Of a DNA stretch of 64,000 bases, positions 1 to 12,786 are shown piece by piece; position 1 is the first letter of the stretch, and each line of letters starts with the position of its first letter. The stretch covers positions 2,771,781 to 2,835,780 of the forward strand of contig CM064866.1 of assembly GCA_032719365.1 (NCBI GenBank). The letters run 5' to 3'. The stretch comes from Prinsepia uniflora. Lineage: Eukaryota; Streptophyta; Magnoliopsida; Rosales; Rosaceae. The translations under genes were made by a program, and so were the position numbers. The notes under the pieces were generated by a model. The model saw nothing but the letters and a program-made list of their open reading frames with translations, did not search any database and was not told where the DNA came from.

Positions 1-34
1 TATTCAATCCCGATATTCGGGACGGGTCATTACA

Positions 35-48
35 ACCTTCCCTCCTTA
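35..48 (-). other. Polypurine tract of the GAG-only element
   Basis: The minus strand reads TAAGGAGGGAAGGT directly before the TGTAATG that opens the 3' LTR. The same tract (AAGGAGGGAAGG) lies before the family A-type LTR at 43134. Confidence 0.85.
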
Positions 49-840
49 AAGAATTTCGTCCCCGAAATTCCAACTACTTGTATTCCACATCCACCTCGTG
101 GAAAAACAAATGGGCCTCTCAACACGTGTACACCTGTACACCCACTAGCCAATGCAGAACTCGTCTGCACTCAGACGTCACATCACAGATGCACGTCGTA
201 CTGACTACACTCGACCACCCCGAGTGAAAATGAATCACCAGAAATTGGCAATGTCGTCACTAAGCTGACTCCTTCAGCCTGACGGCCCCACGTAGTCACT
301 AATGTGCCCTGACATCCGCTCTCATAGAGAGTCACCAAAACTCACCTGTCAGTCCATGCTGACACCACAAGCCAAACTGTCACCACCAAGCTTTACCACC
401 CTAGTAAAGCGCCAATCAGTAACAAATCAGTGACAACACATCAAACCACCACGTCCGTCAATGTAGCACAAGATCAACAACACGATCTCCCCTCGCAGGG
501 CAAACTCAATCCTGCGACAAATATCAACAGCAGTATCCACAACTGTCACCCCCTCAGCGATCCCAGATGCTGGTAAGGTCACGACAAGGTAACATCTCGC
601 CGCAAAGCAACTTGCGGTCATACTAACCACCAACTCACTCATCCTGAGTATATGCATACCGTCATCACACTCAGACAGACGGTGTAACTGGAACACATTG
701 AACACCAGCATAGCAGTGATCACACAACTCAACACTAGAGTTATACTAGTCAACCATGGTTCAGAGCACCTGCTCAAACAATCACTGCAATCATCAGAAT
801 CAATCTGCCCAGTGCATCGTGTTCAATGTCCAGTTCACGT

Positions 841-925
841 TCACAACCCATCCAATGGTATCAGGATTTCACAACCCATCCAATGGTATCAGGATTTCAC
901 AACCCATCCAATGGTATCAGGATTA
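841..925. repeat. 28-bp tandem repeat, three copies
   Basis: A unit containing ACAACCCATCCAATGGTATC repeats with period 28 starting at 843, 871 and 899, in the non-coding interior of the GAG-only element. The related region of the family A element near 42530 has a single divergent copy, so the array arose after the two split. Confidence 0.9.
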
Positions 926-1954
926 AGCCGACTACTAACACGTTCACCAACGTACTACTGTTATAATCCGTATATCGTCACCCGACACCACAAGTCTGCA
1001 AAGTATCGTACCCCAAACCATAAACAAGGTACATACATCTATCTATTGACAAGACTACAACCACCTAGGTCATAGCCAAACATGTTCAAATAATGGAGTC
1101 CATTTGCCCAAACCAGCAAGAGACAAATCGAAACTCCACCCATCAACTAGTTCCAATTCCAAATTCGAATCCGCAATTTCGTAAGAAAAAAATCCCGAAT
1201 CCAAATCCATATATCACATTTTTAATTCATGTCCAAATCCGAATCCGAAATCATTATTCCGTAAGCTAGCATTTGGAATAATCATTCCGCACCCAAATCC
1301 AGTATTCCACTTTCAAGTTCTAAAATCGAATCCTGAATCGTCACCCAGAAATTCGATTCCAAAACCCGAAATCTCGTTCACGTCCACTCGGACACACCAA
1401 AACCGAACCTATCGGTTACCCATTTATTATACTCGGTTGACTTCATAAGGAAGCCAATCCAACAACTACACGGTTAAGGTTGACAAAATTCGATCACTTC
1501 AGAAACCTACTCACTCGTGTAATATACCATAAAAGGGCTCTACTTCGAAAAGAAGTTCAGTCCCGTCATTTACGACTCACATACCGGAGTAAGAGTGGCA
1601 AACTCTCTACCCAACTGGATCATCAGGATCACAGTCCAGATCCATCACTACATCAGCTCGCCATGAACATCACGATCCTAGATCGTCACAATGCCCAATG
1701 TCCATGACATCACAAACCCGATCCACCTAGGGAAAACCAAGGATGATCCCAAAACGATAACACCAATATTCATCCCCAGGTCAAGTTTATTCTGGGCCCA
1801 ACACGCCCATCTATCTACAAACCAAACTGTGAACAAAAACAACCATCCGGACCCACACTAGTCCGACACACCCAAAACACATGATACAATATTACAACAC
1901 AAATGGACAAGACAAACCATTTACAAGGTATCACGAAAACATGTATCAATACGA

Positions 1955-2809
1955 TTATTCCGACCTACGGTCAAGTCGATCGGGGCAGTTCCTTCGTAAA
2001 TGTCCAAGTTTCCTACAAAAGTGACAAGTGGCAGTGCTGAGGCGACTTGCCCCACCACGCCGCTTACTTATCGACTGGGTTGAAGTTCCACCCGTATGAA
2101 TGCCCACCGAGGATTGCGACACAAGATTATGAAGGCTAACTCGCTTCGTTGTTTCCTGACTCATCTGTTCAGTATCCTGACGCTCTCGGCGTCGTCCAGA
2201 GCCCAAAGATTGTTCTGGCACAGGTAAAATAGTAGCCTCCACTCGGATAGCAGCATCCGATAATTCCCTCAGGGTAGAATACGAGCCAACAGTTACAGCA
2301 CCTCGTAACTCATTCCTCAATCCCTGCTCAAACCTTCGACACTTATCCTCCTCTGTAGCCACATACAGAGGAGCGAAACTTGATAAGTGCAAAAATTGCT
2401 GTTCATAATCGACCACTGACCGATTCCCTTGCTGCAATTGGAGAAACTCAACCTCCTTAGCGTTCCGAAATGAGCGAGGATAAAACTGATCCAAAAATCG
2501 CTCTCGGAATGCATCCCATGCCAAGGTACGGGCATCCCAGCCAGTCAACTGTAAACTATGCCACCACCTATAAGCATAGCCATCCAAGAGAAAAGTGGCT
2601 AAGGGTACCATGTCCTCCAGGGGACATATCATAACCTCAAAAATCCTTTCCAATCGAGTAAGCCAATCTTCGGCACCATCCGGTCCCGAATCACCACGAA
2701 ACACAGTGGCTCCCAACCGTCGAGCTCGCTCAATATCTGGGCCTTCACTAACACTACTCTCGCCCCTCCCATCTTCAGACCGTGTACGGGACGCACGACT
2801 CGGAGGCAT
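1955..2809 (-). CDS. gag: Retrotransposon GAG protein with CCHC zinc knuckle
   Basis: A 284-aa Ty3/gypsy-type GAG (retrotrans_gag family). It starts with MPPSRASRTRSE shortly after the primer site. The core contains the family pattern DWLTRLERIFEVM, then ATFLLDGYAYRWW, then FRERFLDQFYPRSF. A zinc knuckle CHFCRKLGHLRRNC (C-x2-C-x4-H-x4-C) lies near the C-terminus, about residues 263-276. GAG packages element RNA into cytoplasmic particles. The ORF is intact and ends soon after the knuckle; no protease follows. At the position where the gag copies at 54175 and 62748 have an in-frame TAG, this copy has tryptophan (LTGWDAR). An open gag without pol suggests GAG itself has been kept, but recent insertion could explain that too. 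Confidence 0.9.
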   Translation of the reverse strand: MPPSRASRTRSEDGRGESSVSEGPDIERARRLGATVFRGDSGPDGAEDWLTRLERIFEVMICPLEDMVPLATFLLDGYAYRWWHSLQLTGWDARTLAWDAFRERFLDQFYPRSFRNAKEVEFLQLQQGNRSVVDYEQQFLHLSSFAPLYVATEEDKCRRFEQGLRNELRGAVTVGSYSTLRELSDAAIRVEATILPVPEQSLGSGRRRERQDTEQMSQETTKRVSLHNLVSQSSVGIHTGGTSTQSISKRRGGASRLSTATCHFCRKLGHLRRNCPDRLDRRSE

Positions 2810-2838
2810 GACGTATCAACAGAAATCAAGAACCAAAG

Positions 2839-2850
2839 GCTCTGATACCA
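2839..2850 (-). other. Primer-binding site, initiator tRNA-Met
   Basis: The minus strand reads TGGTATCAGAGC, complementary to the 3' end of plant initiator tRNA-Met. It follows the LTR end CCTGTCA after three bases and lies about 30 bp before the gag ATG. Confidence 0.9.
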
Positions 2851-2853
2851 ATT

Positions 2854-5800
2854 TGACAGGACCCGTCCCAACTGGACGTCAAAAAACGTACCCGGTCCTG
2901 CTCCCGTCTGACAAGTCCACTGAAAGTCCAAAAACAACCCTTCAGCACCTGCCAGACAAGGGAATCTTGCGCGGATTTCTGCTGCTGTCACTGCCTCGCG
3001 ATCAGTCCCGAACGTCGTACCACGGCCTGGAGGGTCACAAAACAGAAAAGGTGTGAGTGGACAAAAATGACCTCTTATAAAAACATTTATCAAAATACAA
3101 TCTTACCCTCCAGTTTTCACAAACTTGCATGCATATCGTAAAACATGAGTGACCGATAAAATCAAAACATATTTTCCCATGGTCCATAAAACTCATGTTC
3201 ACCAAATCAGTTTATGTTATAAAACATCAAATCCCGGCTCTCAGGCCAAAACATGTGAAAACATAATCACCTGGCCACAAGGACCAAAAACCCGTACTCA
3301 AAACCAGTACATCATCACAATCAATACCAATCAGCATTACTTACCAGTGCACAATAAATATATCAATCCAATCAATCCGCACTACTCACGAGTGCATAAA
3401 ATATCACCAATCACATCTGCACTACTCACAAGTGCACAATCAATCAAACTGCACTACTCACAAGTGCACAATCAATCAAACTGCACTACTCACAAGTGCT
3501 GCACTACGCGTAGGCCAATATCCAGTCACTCTCTCGGGAATAAACACCTCTGGGCTCAACCCCCTCGGGCTCAGTCACCTCTGGGCGAACACATCCCCAG
3601 GATCAGACACCTCCGAGTGGTACATCCAGGCTCAGTATCATCCGAGAAGCTGACTACCATAGGATCAACTCCCGATCCTACAATCACATCCCCCAAGCTC
3701 CGGTCGTCTGGGTAATCCCCCCCCCAAGCACCGACCGTCTGGGAATATCACAATCACAATGAACACCATCCCGGGAATTACATCCCAAAACATTTCAATC
3801 AAATCTTGACTTCATACCAAGTCAAGGTCATTCTCAACTGGGTCTCAAGCCCAAAATACTTTTTACACATAAACCGTTAAAATCACATTTAAATCAATCG
3901 AATAATCCGGAAATCATCATTGACTCACCAACCAAGTCAAACATCATTTTAGAAATCATTTAGACTCCGGGCCTAGCCCAAAACATCATTTGTACGTACC
4001 TCGTAAAACGTGCCCGAAAGGACTGATTAAAATAATCATAAAATCACAAAAATCATTAATTTCATCAAATTCACAAGTGACTCCAAAACCGAGTCAAAAT
4101 CACTATTCACTTGGGTTATCATGCCCAACATATCATTATCACGCAAATCCTTGCGTTGCAACCTCCGTTGCCATTTTCACACAAATCCACAAAATTGACC
4201 CTCGACTCATTCCCGAGTCACCACATCATCTTTCAATCCATGACTCAATAATCCGAGTCCAAACATTATTTTCAATCAATTTCAATCCCGGACTCATAAA
4301 CCAAGTCCAAACATTATTTTTACCAAATTTCGTAATTTCTCGAAAATCGCCCAAAATAATAATATAATAATCATAAAACCGAGAAATTACCGGATTGAAA
4401 CACAAATCATGCCCAAGCATATAAAATCATATAATAAGGCATTTAAATCATATATGCATGCATCACGGTTAGAAAACAAAGTCCACTCACACACACCGTC
4501 CAAAACGGTCCGTTTCCGAGCTGCACGTTTTTCCGTAAAATCTGGAAATCACAACTCCTGCCCAAAATCAATATAGAGGGTTACTAACATCCCAAAATAC
4601 AACATATAATTTTCCCCAATTTTTCCGGAATTTAAATACGTATTTTAAACGTAAAACAAAACTTCGGATACGCGGAACATTATCGAAACAATATCCGATT
4701 TCACCGAAATCAACGTCAAAATGTTCGTTACACTGAGAGGATCAAAAGTCATGTTGACCTCACCTTGAGACTAGGCCGGACGCGCCCCCACGCGCCGCCG
4801 TGAGTGGCTGCGCGTGAAATCCACGCGCCTGCTACAGTGTCACCGTCCCAACCCGTTTGTCTGTAAAACGGGCCATTTAACCCGCGAGGCGACCCGGTTT
4901 GTTTTCTGTCAATTCGACATTGATTCCACCAATTGAACATTCAGCCAGTTTCGATTCAAGTCTAATTAGGGTTCTGTGGACTTAATTACAAGCAACATTA
5001 CCTCTAACCTCACGATCACAGATGATCAATCGAAGAACATCCGTCCACTGTTCATCCTTCGAAAACCATCAAAGCTTCTTGATTTCGTTCAATTGATTCA
5101 CTAGTAAGCTTCAGTGGACTCAGGTAAGTATTTTCCCCAACTCAATTGCATCAATTCGTGGCTCAAACGCCACGACTCAAACTCGAACATCCGTACACTG
5201 TGCATCCATGGAGCTTCATCAATCTCCAGTGTTTCCCTTCAATTGGTGAACCCAGAAGCATCGTGGGATCTTCAGGAACACAATCCCCACATCAATTTCG
5301 TCAATCAAAGCCTCAATTCCCTCGACTCAACCTCGAGATTTCTGAAAGTTTCCTCCCTCAGTTCTACGTCAATTCGACCTCAATTCCACTTAGTTCCTTC
5401 TACAAAATGGATCGTAGTAATCCCAGAAGACAGAAACTGAACCCAATTTCGATCAACAAGGCTCAATTCATCCAATTTGATTTTTCCTCCCAAAAATCCA
5501 ATTTCGAATTCCTAGTTTTTAGCCACTCTCAACCTCCCGTGTTTACCCAGTTGAGTTAGTCTCAACAAACACTCGATTTTGCCCTCAAAACCAGTTAGGA
5601 ATGGCAGCAAACACTCTCCAATTCTGCTGCTCAATGCTCACGGGTAAGAAGAACAAAGAAGGAGAAAATTAAGGAGAAAATGGAGGAAATGATGAAGGAT
5701 AAATGATGATGTTGTAATGATGGTGTTGTAATGATGGTGTTGGGAGGGAAACATGGACCAGATTTCAGGGGATGGGTGACACTTGTCACTCATCCGAATG

Positions 5801-6305
5801 TGTACAGTCACCGGGTACTGTTCATATTAAAATATTATTTTAATCCCGGTTCGTTCGGTTAATCGAGTCCGATTCCGTGACCATAACTTCGTCGTCGAAT
5901 CTCCGATTTCGGCATGCCGCCTGTCGTTGGATTCGTATCGACGAGACCTTCGTAACGGTCCTTGGCCCTCGTCCATCGGACCTCCCGATCAAAAAGTCAA
6001 CATTTGGCCCCTAATATGCCAAATTACCAAAATACCCCTCAACTTTCGAACATCATAACTTTCACCTCGAATGTCGGAATCGAACGTGCCACCTATCTAT
6101 GAACTCGTAACGTCCCGAACTACGTCACAGTCATCGGCCAAAGTCCATTTGACCGCCCGAACTAAAAGTCAACATTTTGCCCACGCTAGGGGCAAAACGG
6201 TCATTTTGCACGTTTCGTCCGATTTCACTCAACTAATCCCCGATTAGTCATTCTAAATCATGATTAATTAATATTCAATCCCGATATTCGGGACGGGTCA
6301 TTACA
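2854..6305 (-). repeat. 5' LTR of the GAG-only element (about 3.45 kb)
   Basis: Minus-strand LTR opening with TGTAATGACCCG and closing with CCTGTCA directly before the primer site. It shares with LTR families A, B and C the 5' block with 'GTCAACATTT' and 'GACGTCACGAGTT'-like stretches, the GC-rich element around 4775-4840, and the predicted leader intron at 3027-4490. Direct repeats at about 3350-3500 each carry a GCACT...AGTGC stem. The LTR is very long, as in Tekay/Del-type chromovirus relatives; that placement is inferred. Confidence 0.85.
3027..4490 (-). other. Predicted leader intron in LTR (GAG-only family)
   Basis: On the minus strand, GTGAGTGGAC (4490-4481) looks like a 5' splice site. 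Near the other end GTCCACTCAC (3062-3053) precedes a pyrimidine-rich stretch and ACCCTCCAG|G (ending at 3027). The two 10-mers are exact complements. The same arrangement recurs in LTR families A, B and C. Splicing is inferred. Confidence 0.5.
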
Positions 6306-7204
6306 TTGAAACCCGCCTGATGAAACTTAACGATCGGTTTGGATTTTATCTATGTATATATATATGTTTTGCATGTGGATATCAATAAAATGTATTTGGT
6401 ACTGCACTGTATAGATCCATTCTTATAATACTGTCTCCTCCGGATGTGGTACCCCGGAGTGGTCATAGCGCATTGCTTGCGAGGGGTCATTCTACGGAGG
6501 AACCGGACCGTAAGATGACTCAGGAGCAGGATTGCTTATTTGACGTCAGGGACGTCGAGCGTCTAGGACGCTAGGCATTTGAGATACCGTACCCGGACAA
6601 GGTTCGGGGATTGGACTCGGAATTGAGACCCGAGTGGCAGGCGTAGCCTTGAGACTGTGACCTTATTGGACGTCAGGGACGTCAGACATCGGGGATGTCA
6701 GGATTGGAGTGTATAGTGCAGTGGCTAAAATTATGTTTTGGTTTTATTACATGCCTTATGGTTCATATTATATGATTTATGGTTTAAAATCCTGATGCAT
6801 GCATGTTTGGAAAACGGAGGGGTAAATTATATGTTTTACTTACTAAACGATTTTATAAACTTGAGTTTCGGCCCACTCACCCTTATTGTTTTGGTAACCC
6901 CTCCAGGTCGTGCTACTGAGGTTGAGGAGGAACCTGAGGCTGAGGCATAGATCTACTTCTGCGTACCTGAATCCCTGTTGGGTGATTTCACCCGCAGGTT
7001 TATGTTGGAGTCGTGCTCGCAACTTGTAATTTTGGATTTCATCCCTTGTCTGACATCTGTTTAATTCGGATTTGATGTATAACTTTAATTTGGTTATTTA
7101 TGCATTTGATGTTTTGAGGTTAAAATTGGTATGAATTTTGGGTGTCAGACGGGAGCAGTGCACGTCCCCTTGTGGTCCCTGTGGGATCGAGACGGGTCCT
7201 GTCA
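6306..7204 (+). repeat. Family C LTR, 3' part, interrupted by the GAG-only element
   Basis: Matches the last about 900 bp of the solo LTRs at 38860-41661 and 29057-31746, ending GGGTCCTGTCA at 7204. It contains the mini-hairpins (6540-6700), the GCATGCATG block, a GTCCACTCAC-like site (GCCCACTCAC) and the CCTCCAG|GTCGTG acceptor-like site near 6905. The missing 5' part must lie left of the window if the GAG-only element simply inserted here. Confidence 0.85.
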
Positions 7205-7739
7205 TTACACATACTTGATACGCAAGAAAGCAAAAAGGCAAGACTAAAAGACACTTATCTCAAAGATAAATAATCGGTAGAAGAAACAAGAAGGCAGAAA
7301 ACAGCCATACAACTGAGAAGAAGAAGTAGATCTTAAGGACGAAGACGAGGAAAGAATGTCGTAACTTTGTTCACAATATCAGATCACGCAGAAGAACTAG
7401 AATAGCTAATTAATAAAAGTGGTACCAAACGCTAGATCACGCCGTAACTTTATCCGACAGCTAATTAATAAAAGTGGTATTAAATACCAGTTTCGTACTA
7501 TATTATCTTATCTGATTCTTTACACGGTGTACAAAAGTAACCTAAAAATTTGAGATTACTTAATTAAATTGTATTCATGAAATATTTTAATTAATTTAAT
7601 TGACTCAACCTTGTAAATTGAACTCGAATCTAACCGTATCCAACCCAGATTTGATATAACACATTACAGATACACAGATATAGCTGGCATTGGCATGGCA
7701 TTGCTCTGTGATGTGAAATTTGGGTCTAGATTTTAGGGA

Positions 7740-7765
7740 GGGGGGGGGGGGGGGGGGGGGGGGGG
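7740..7765 (+). repeat. Homopolymer of 26 G
   Basis: An uninterrupted run of 26 G, flanked by GGGA on the left and TTTTG on the right. Such runs are unstable and often mis-sized in assemblies. Confidence 0.95.
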
Positions 7766-8017
7766 TTTTGTTGGGGGGCTATCCATGTCGCAGATGCTAA
7801 TTTTTTGCCTTAATTAATAATGGTAACTTCAGCTTTGGTGTATCCTCGTTGGCAGGGCCTCCAACTCCAAACAATCATGGGCACCATTCATATGAAATAA
7901 ATAAATAATACTAATAATGAAGGGCTCCACATTTCAAATTCCATGTATGGGATCAAATCATATATACCAGCAAACATTATTGGTCATATAGTTCGAACCT
8001 TTTTTAGGTTTGGTGTC

Positions 8018-9092
8018 AAATATTTTCTTTCATAAAATGAAAGAGTTCGGGAATTGTTTTGATCATCCTTTTTAATTAGGAAATTTGTTAAAAAAAATGA
8101 AAGGATAATATTTGCATCTTATATACATCTTGAGTGAACCTTCCCTTACCACTATTTTCATTTAAATTTTAACGCTATATCGTTAATCGATACGCCGTTT
8201 AATTCCTAAATAATCATCATTTAAAAAATAGATATATGCATAAAATCAAACAAATTTAACATCGTTTAACTATTCATATTTAGTAATTGAATTTTGGGAT
8301 CACAATTAGGATCATAATTATTACAAACACCAACCTTTACTCTTGTAATTTGTGCAGAACTTATTTTGAAATTATTATTTACGTAATCAACAATTCATGT
8401 TATATATGATTTATGTATAAAGACAAATTGAAAAATAAAAATAAAATGAGTTTTTTTTTATATATATAAAATAGGATCTAAGTATTATCGACAATTAAAC
8501 ATATGCATTATCCATGATACGTACAAAGACAATTCGATAAATCAAAATGATAATATAATTAAGTATCATCAGGGTGGATGCAAGTATTTTCCTTTATGAA
8601 ATGAAAGAGTTTGGCGGGAATTGTTTTGATCATCCCTTTCAATTAGGAAATTTGTTTAAGAAAAATGAAAGGGTAATACTTGCACCCTATATATATCTTG
8701 AGCGAACCTTCCCTTACCACTATTTTCATTTACCTAGTGTTTTTTTAACATTATATCATTAATCGATACACCGTTTAATTCCTAAATAATCATCATTTAA
8801 AAAACAGATATATGCATAAAATCAAACAAATTTAACATCGTTTAACTATTCATATTTAGTAATTGAATTTTGGGATCACGATTAGGATCATAATTATTAC
8901 AAACACCAACCTCTACTCTTGTAATTTTTGAAGAACCGATTTTGAAATTATTATTTACATAATCAACAATTCATGTTATATATGATTTATATATAGAAAC
9001 AAATCGAAAAATAAAAATGAAAAAAGTTTTTTTTTATAAAATAGGATCTAAGTATTATCAACAATTAAACGTATGCATTATCCATGATTTTT
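8018..9092. repeat. Tandem direct duplication, unit about 560 bp
   Basis: The stretch from about 8018 to 8512 is repeated at about 8580-9092 with scattered substitutions and small indels. Both copies share 'TCGTTTAACTATTCATATTT' and 'ATATGCATTATCCATGAT' anchors (second copy slightly altered). Non-coding; no terminal repeats of a transposon were seen. Confidence 0.85.
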
Positions 9093-12000
9093 ATTTTAGT
9101 GTAGTGGCTAAAATAAGTGCTAGTGGGTGGGTGGAGCCTTGCGTTTGGGATCAATTCTCATGAAATTTAAAAGCAATTTCTTTTTTGGTAAGTAATTTAA
9201 AAGAAAAAGTTCATAAAGGCAAGGAGCTAGATGATTAAATAAGTTGCTTCTTATGGAACTTGTTATAATTGAAGTCCTTGAAGAATGAACATGCTCAAAT
9301 GAATTGGTCGGGGAGTGGACCTTGCCCTATTATGCGTTCCACCAGCAAACACACCGGGTTACATCCAATTTATGCATAACTTTTTGGTGCAAGACACGTC
9401 TATTAGCAATATGTATTTGACGAAACAAACGAAACAATCAACTGTTTTGATAATAATTAGAATGTTTATAATAAATCGTTAATTTGATTTGTATATATTG
9501 ATATCTGTAAAAAGTTGAGATTTCACCTTAAAATCAATTAGTAATAGAAGGAGTAGCTTAAGATTATATAAGATATAAATTGTAGTTGTGCTTTTCCGAT
9601 ATGAGACATTTTCCTCACATCTCAACAATTTGTATCTGATATGATCTTGAACTACTCCTCTCATCACCAATTAATTTTGGAGTGAAATCTCAACTTCTTC
9701 CCTCATCAATCTTTAGTATCAAATGTTTAGGTAGTCACTTTAAATATGAAATATTTAATAATGAATCGGCCGGCATAAGCAAATGATGTGATTATGTACA
9801 ATGGCATAGTCATGATTTCAATTTGGAGGAGCACTTTCAAAAAGTACTAGCTTTGAAAAAAAAAAATTAAATTTTTGATGTAATTTAATTGATAATTTTT
9901 TTAAACATGAACTCATAAACTAATTAAATAGTTTGAAGTAATATAATAATATCATATTAAATAAAAATATAAAAAAATCATATCATATTTTTAATGTCTC
10001 TTTAATTACATAAAAATATGAAATTATAAATAATAAAAAATTAAGGTTAATAAATTGATCTATTTAATAAAATCAAAATGACAATAAAAAAAACTTTCTT
10101 AAAATATGATTAATTTAATAATTATCTTAACAAAATATATCATAATATAAATATATATATATATAATAAATTGCACAATATAAGTAAGATGGAGCCTACC
10201 TACAACCCCACTAGACACCCCCTCCCTTCCTCTGCCATTGGTTATGTGAATGGAAGTAAGCCTCATAAATATTCTAATAAATATTCTTATAATATCTAGT
10301 AATTATTGAAGTTGCATAGTTAAATTTGGATAACCAAAAAAAAAAAATTAAAATCATTTTCGTACTAAAATTTAAAATTTAATGTGTCTAAATTTTAATC
10401 CAATTTAATCTTATCCATGGAGAAAATTAAAAAAAAATTATTTTTATTTTAAAAGAAGAAATTAAAGAAAAACCTCCTAAAACAGGGTCCAAAATCCATC
10501 CTGATTTAGCTTCTGATAGAATTAAACTGCTCCAAATCGCACGGTGAGAAATTCTATGAGCCAAGACCGTGAATGTTGTAGTGAGGGAAAAATAAAAAGA
10601 AGTGCAGAGATTAATAAATAAATAAATAAAAGCATAAGCACGTGCGAGTGTGACTCTTGCGGGTGACCTTCATGACACCGAGACTCGACCTCGTCGTCTC
10701 TGTCCAAGAATTTCTGGGTTCCCACCCGCCATCGTTATCATGCTCAAAACCCTATCCCATTAATTCATAATTTAATTGGTTAATTAATTAATTAATATCC
10801 ATTGAGCACACGATTATGTGGATTATAAACAAATATATCCTTCTTTTCTCCCAATGCCACTTGCCACGTTTTGGTTGGTTCAAGACAATAATCAACTTTA
10901 TTTTAGAAAAAAAAAATATATATATATATAGCTCATATATATAATTCATATGGAAAATAATGTAAACATTGACAATCAAATGTAAACATTGACACTTTAG
11001 TTGAGGATGATCATGATGTATAGGTGGTGCGTTATAATTTTTTTTTCTTCAGAGTTAAAAGTAATTTTTTTTTTCTTTGGAGTTAAACTTCCAATAAGGT
11101 TTTAATGGGTTAATATGTGTGCACCAAATCCTCTTTGTAGATCTGTGCACTTAATCAATAATACCACTCTCATAAAAAGCTTCAGAGAAATTGAAAAAAA
11201 TGCAAAATAAAATTGATAAAAATCCGAAGACGTCCTTACACTTAATAGTGAAATAATTAAGGTAAACATCATTTTACGCCTTAAGGTTTGAGAGTCTATA
11301 TTAAAATGGATCACTAAATTTCAATTTCATTATTTTACTCTATGTAATTTTGAGATCATATCAATTTACTTCATCCGGTTATTCCACTAGTAATTCATCA
11401 ATTTACTCCATATGGTACTCTTCGTATTTAACTATTCATTACAAATTCTTACCCATTTTTTTTATTTAGCTATTTTTTAAAATTCGTGCATTTAATTTTA
11501 TATTTACATTTAGATTAAGTTTAATTAATTATGCGTTTACCGTTTGTTTGAATACACTAATACACTGATTTAGAAGAGTAGCAAAATCAAAATAATTAAT
11601 CACTTAATAAAAAATAATGTACGCAAGAATTTTTAATTAATACTAATAATACTCTTAACTTGATGATTTAATTATTGAAATATGATATTAAGTAAATTAA
11701 TGTAATTTTTGTAGATAATTGGTCTCAAGTTCGAACCTCAATGACATATTGTATAGATAATTTCTAAAAATTCATCCCCTGTAATAAAATGAAATAATAA
11801 AATTGAAATCTATTTTAATAATAAATGATGTTTGCTCTAATCTTAATTATTATACGAGACCGCGAATGAAATCCCATTATTAATCCAACATATTACTCTT
11901 AATCTTAATAAGAAAATCAGACAGCTCGGACCGTCCGATGGGAATCAGATTAAACCCACGGCTATAAACAAATAAACCAAACGAAGGGCCCCATCATGAT

Positions 12001-12786
12001 GGTGGGACGCACAACGATGGTAGGCCCCGAAGTAGTGTGTGTAATATAACCGGGTAAAATTGGGGTGGTTAAGAAAACAGGGCGTTTTAATAGAAGAGGA
12101 GGAATTGGCATCTCCTCCTCCTTCCCAAAGAAAAACGCACCTTTTGTTACGCGGTTCAGGTGGCAGCACAGCGGTGGTGGTGATGGTTGTACGGGCAAGA
12201 GGGCACGACTACTGCTGCGGCGGCGGCGGCTGCTAGTGCTGCAACCAACTCTTTCTCGGAAACAGCCAACAACAACAAAACCAGTCAAATTAATATAAAT
12301 TAAATTCAAAAGAGGCTGTCTTTTTTCATTTGAATTTAATCAAATATTAAATCCATAGATATCACCATCAACTTCTTTGCCTTTGCCTTCCAGAAATGGC
12401 CGTGTAGTATTTTCTCTTTTAATCCCCTCTCTCTACTCCGTCTTTGGTTTTGTGTTTGTCCGAGAGAAATTGGTGTGATTTCCTAGAATCCCCCACCGCT
12501 GGTACGTACCGTCTCTCGTGCATTTTCAGCCTCCGCTCACCGATCCGCCATTTTTGCTGCTTTTCTTGAACCTTCAGCTTCTGCAAATTTTCTGGGTTAC
12601 TTTCGTGGAAAAATAAATAAAAAATCAAACTTGCAGGGCGTCCATTGTGTTTTTATGCACTAAATATCACAACCCGGCCCGATCTTCCAGGTAAATTGAT
12701 TGATTTCTAAGTATGATACTAAAGACTCAACATATGAATTTTGTTCATAATTTTACCCTCATTTTTCAGACGAATTTTCTTCATTA

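Larger units (their letters stand above)
1..6305 (-). mobile_element. GAG-only non-autonomous LTR retrotransposon (TR-GAG-like), 3' LTR cut by window edge
   Basis: Read on the minus strand this is an LTR element: a long LTR (6305 down to 2854), an initiator tRNA-Met primer site, one gag ORF, about 1.9 kb without any pol domain, a polypurine tract (about 46 down to 35), and the first 34 bases of the second LTR at the window edge. Bases 1-34 repeat the end of the first LTR (TGTAATGACCCG on the minus strand). No protease, RT, RNase H or integrase is visible, so it would need proteins from a partner element. This matches the TR-GAG class described in plants. Its interior is related to that of the family A element at 41667-43133, which lacks gag. 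The element lies inside a family C LTR. The target duplication cannot be checked because the left flank is outside the window. Confidence 0.85.
7205..12786. other. AT-rich intergenic DNA upstream of the TLP gene
   Basis: No convincing coding region is seen on either strand; the ORFs present are short and show no known domain. It holds a 26-G homopolymer, a tandem duplication of about 560 bp, AATA and TTAA microsatellites near 10610-10800, and a GGN/GCN-rich stretch near 12170-12250. From about 12420 the sequence is pyrimidine-rich and is probably the promoter and 5' UTR of the TLP gene. Confidence 0.7.

Noticed and set aside
841..925. TGGTATCAGG in a tandem repeat, resembling the tRNA-Met primer site
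   Set aside because: Wrong strand for this element, only partial match to the primer site, and not next to an LTR end.
841..3510. Repeats considered as a CRISPR array or satellite
   Set aside because: Units are contiguous or LTR-internal without unique spacers; the genome is a plant.
3149..3715. 188-codon plus-strand frame in the GAG-only LTR
   Set aside because: Made of LTR direct repeats, antisense to the element, no domain.
12065..12298. 77-codon frame upstream of TLP, with overlapping minus-strand frames
   Set aside because: Arises from GGN/GCN-rich sequence; no homology pattern or start context.
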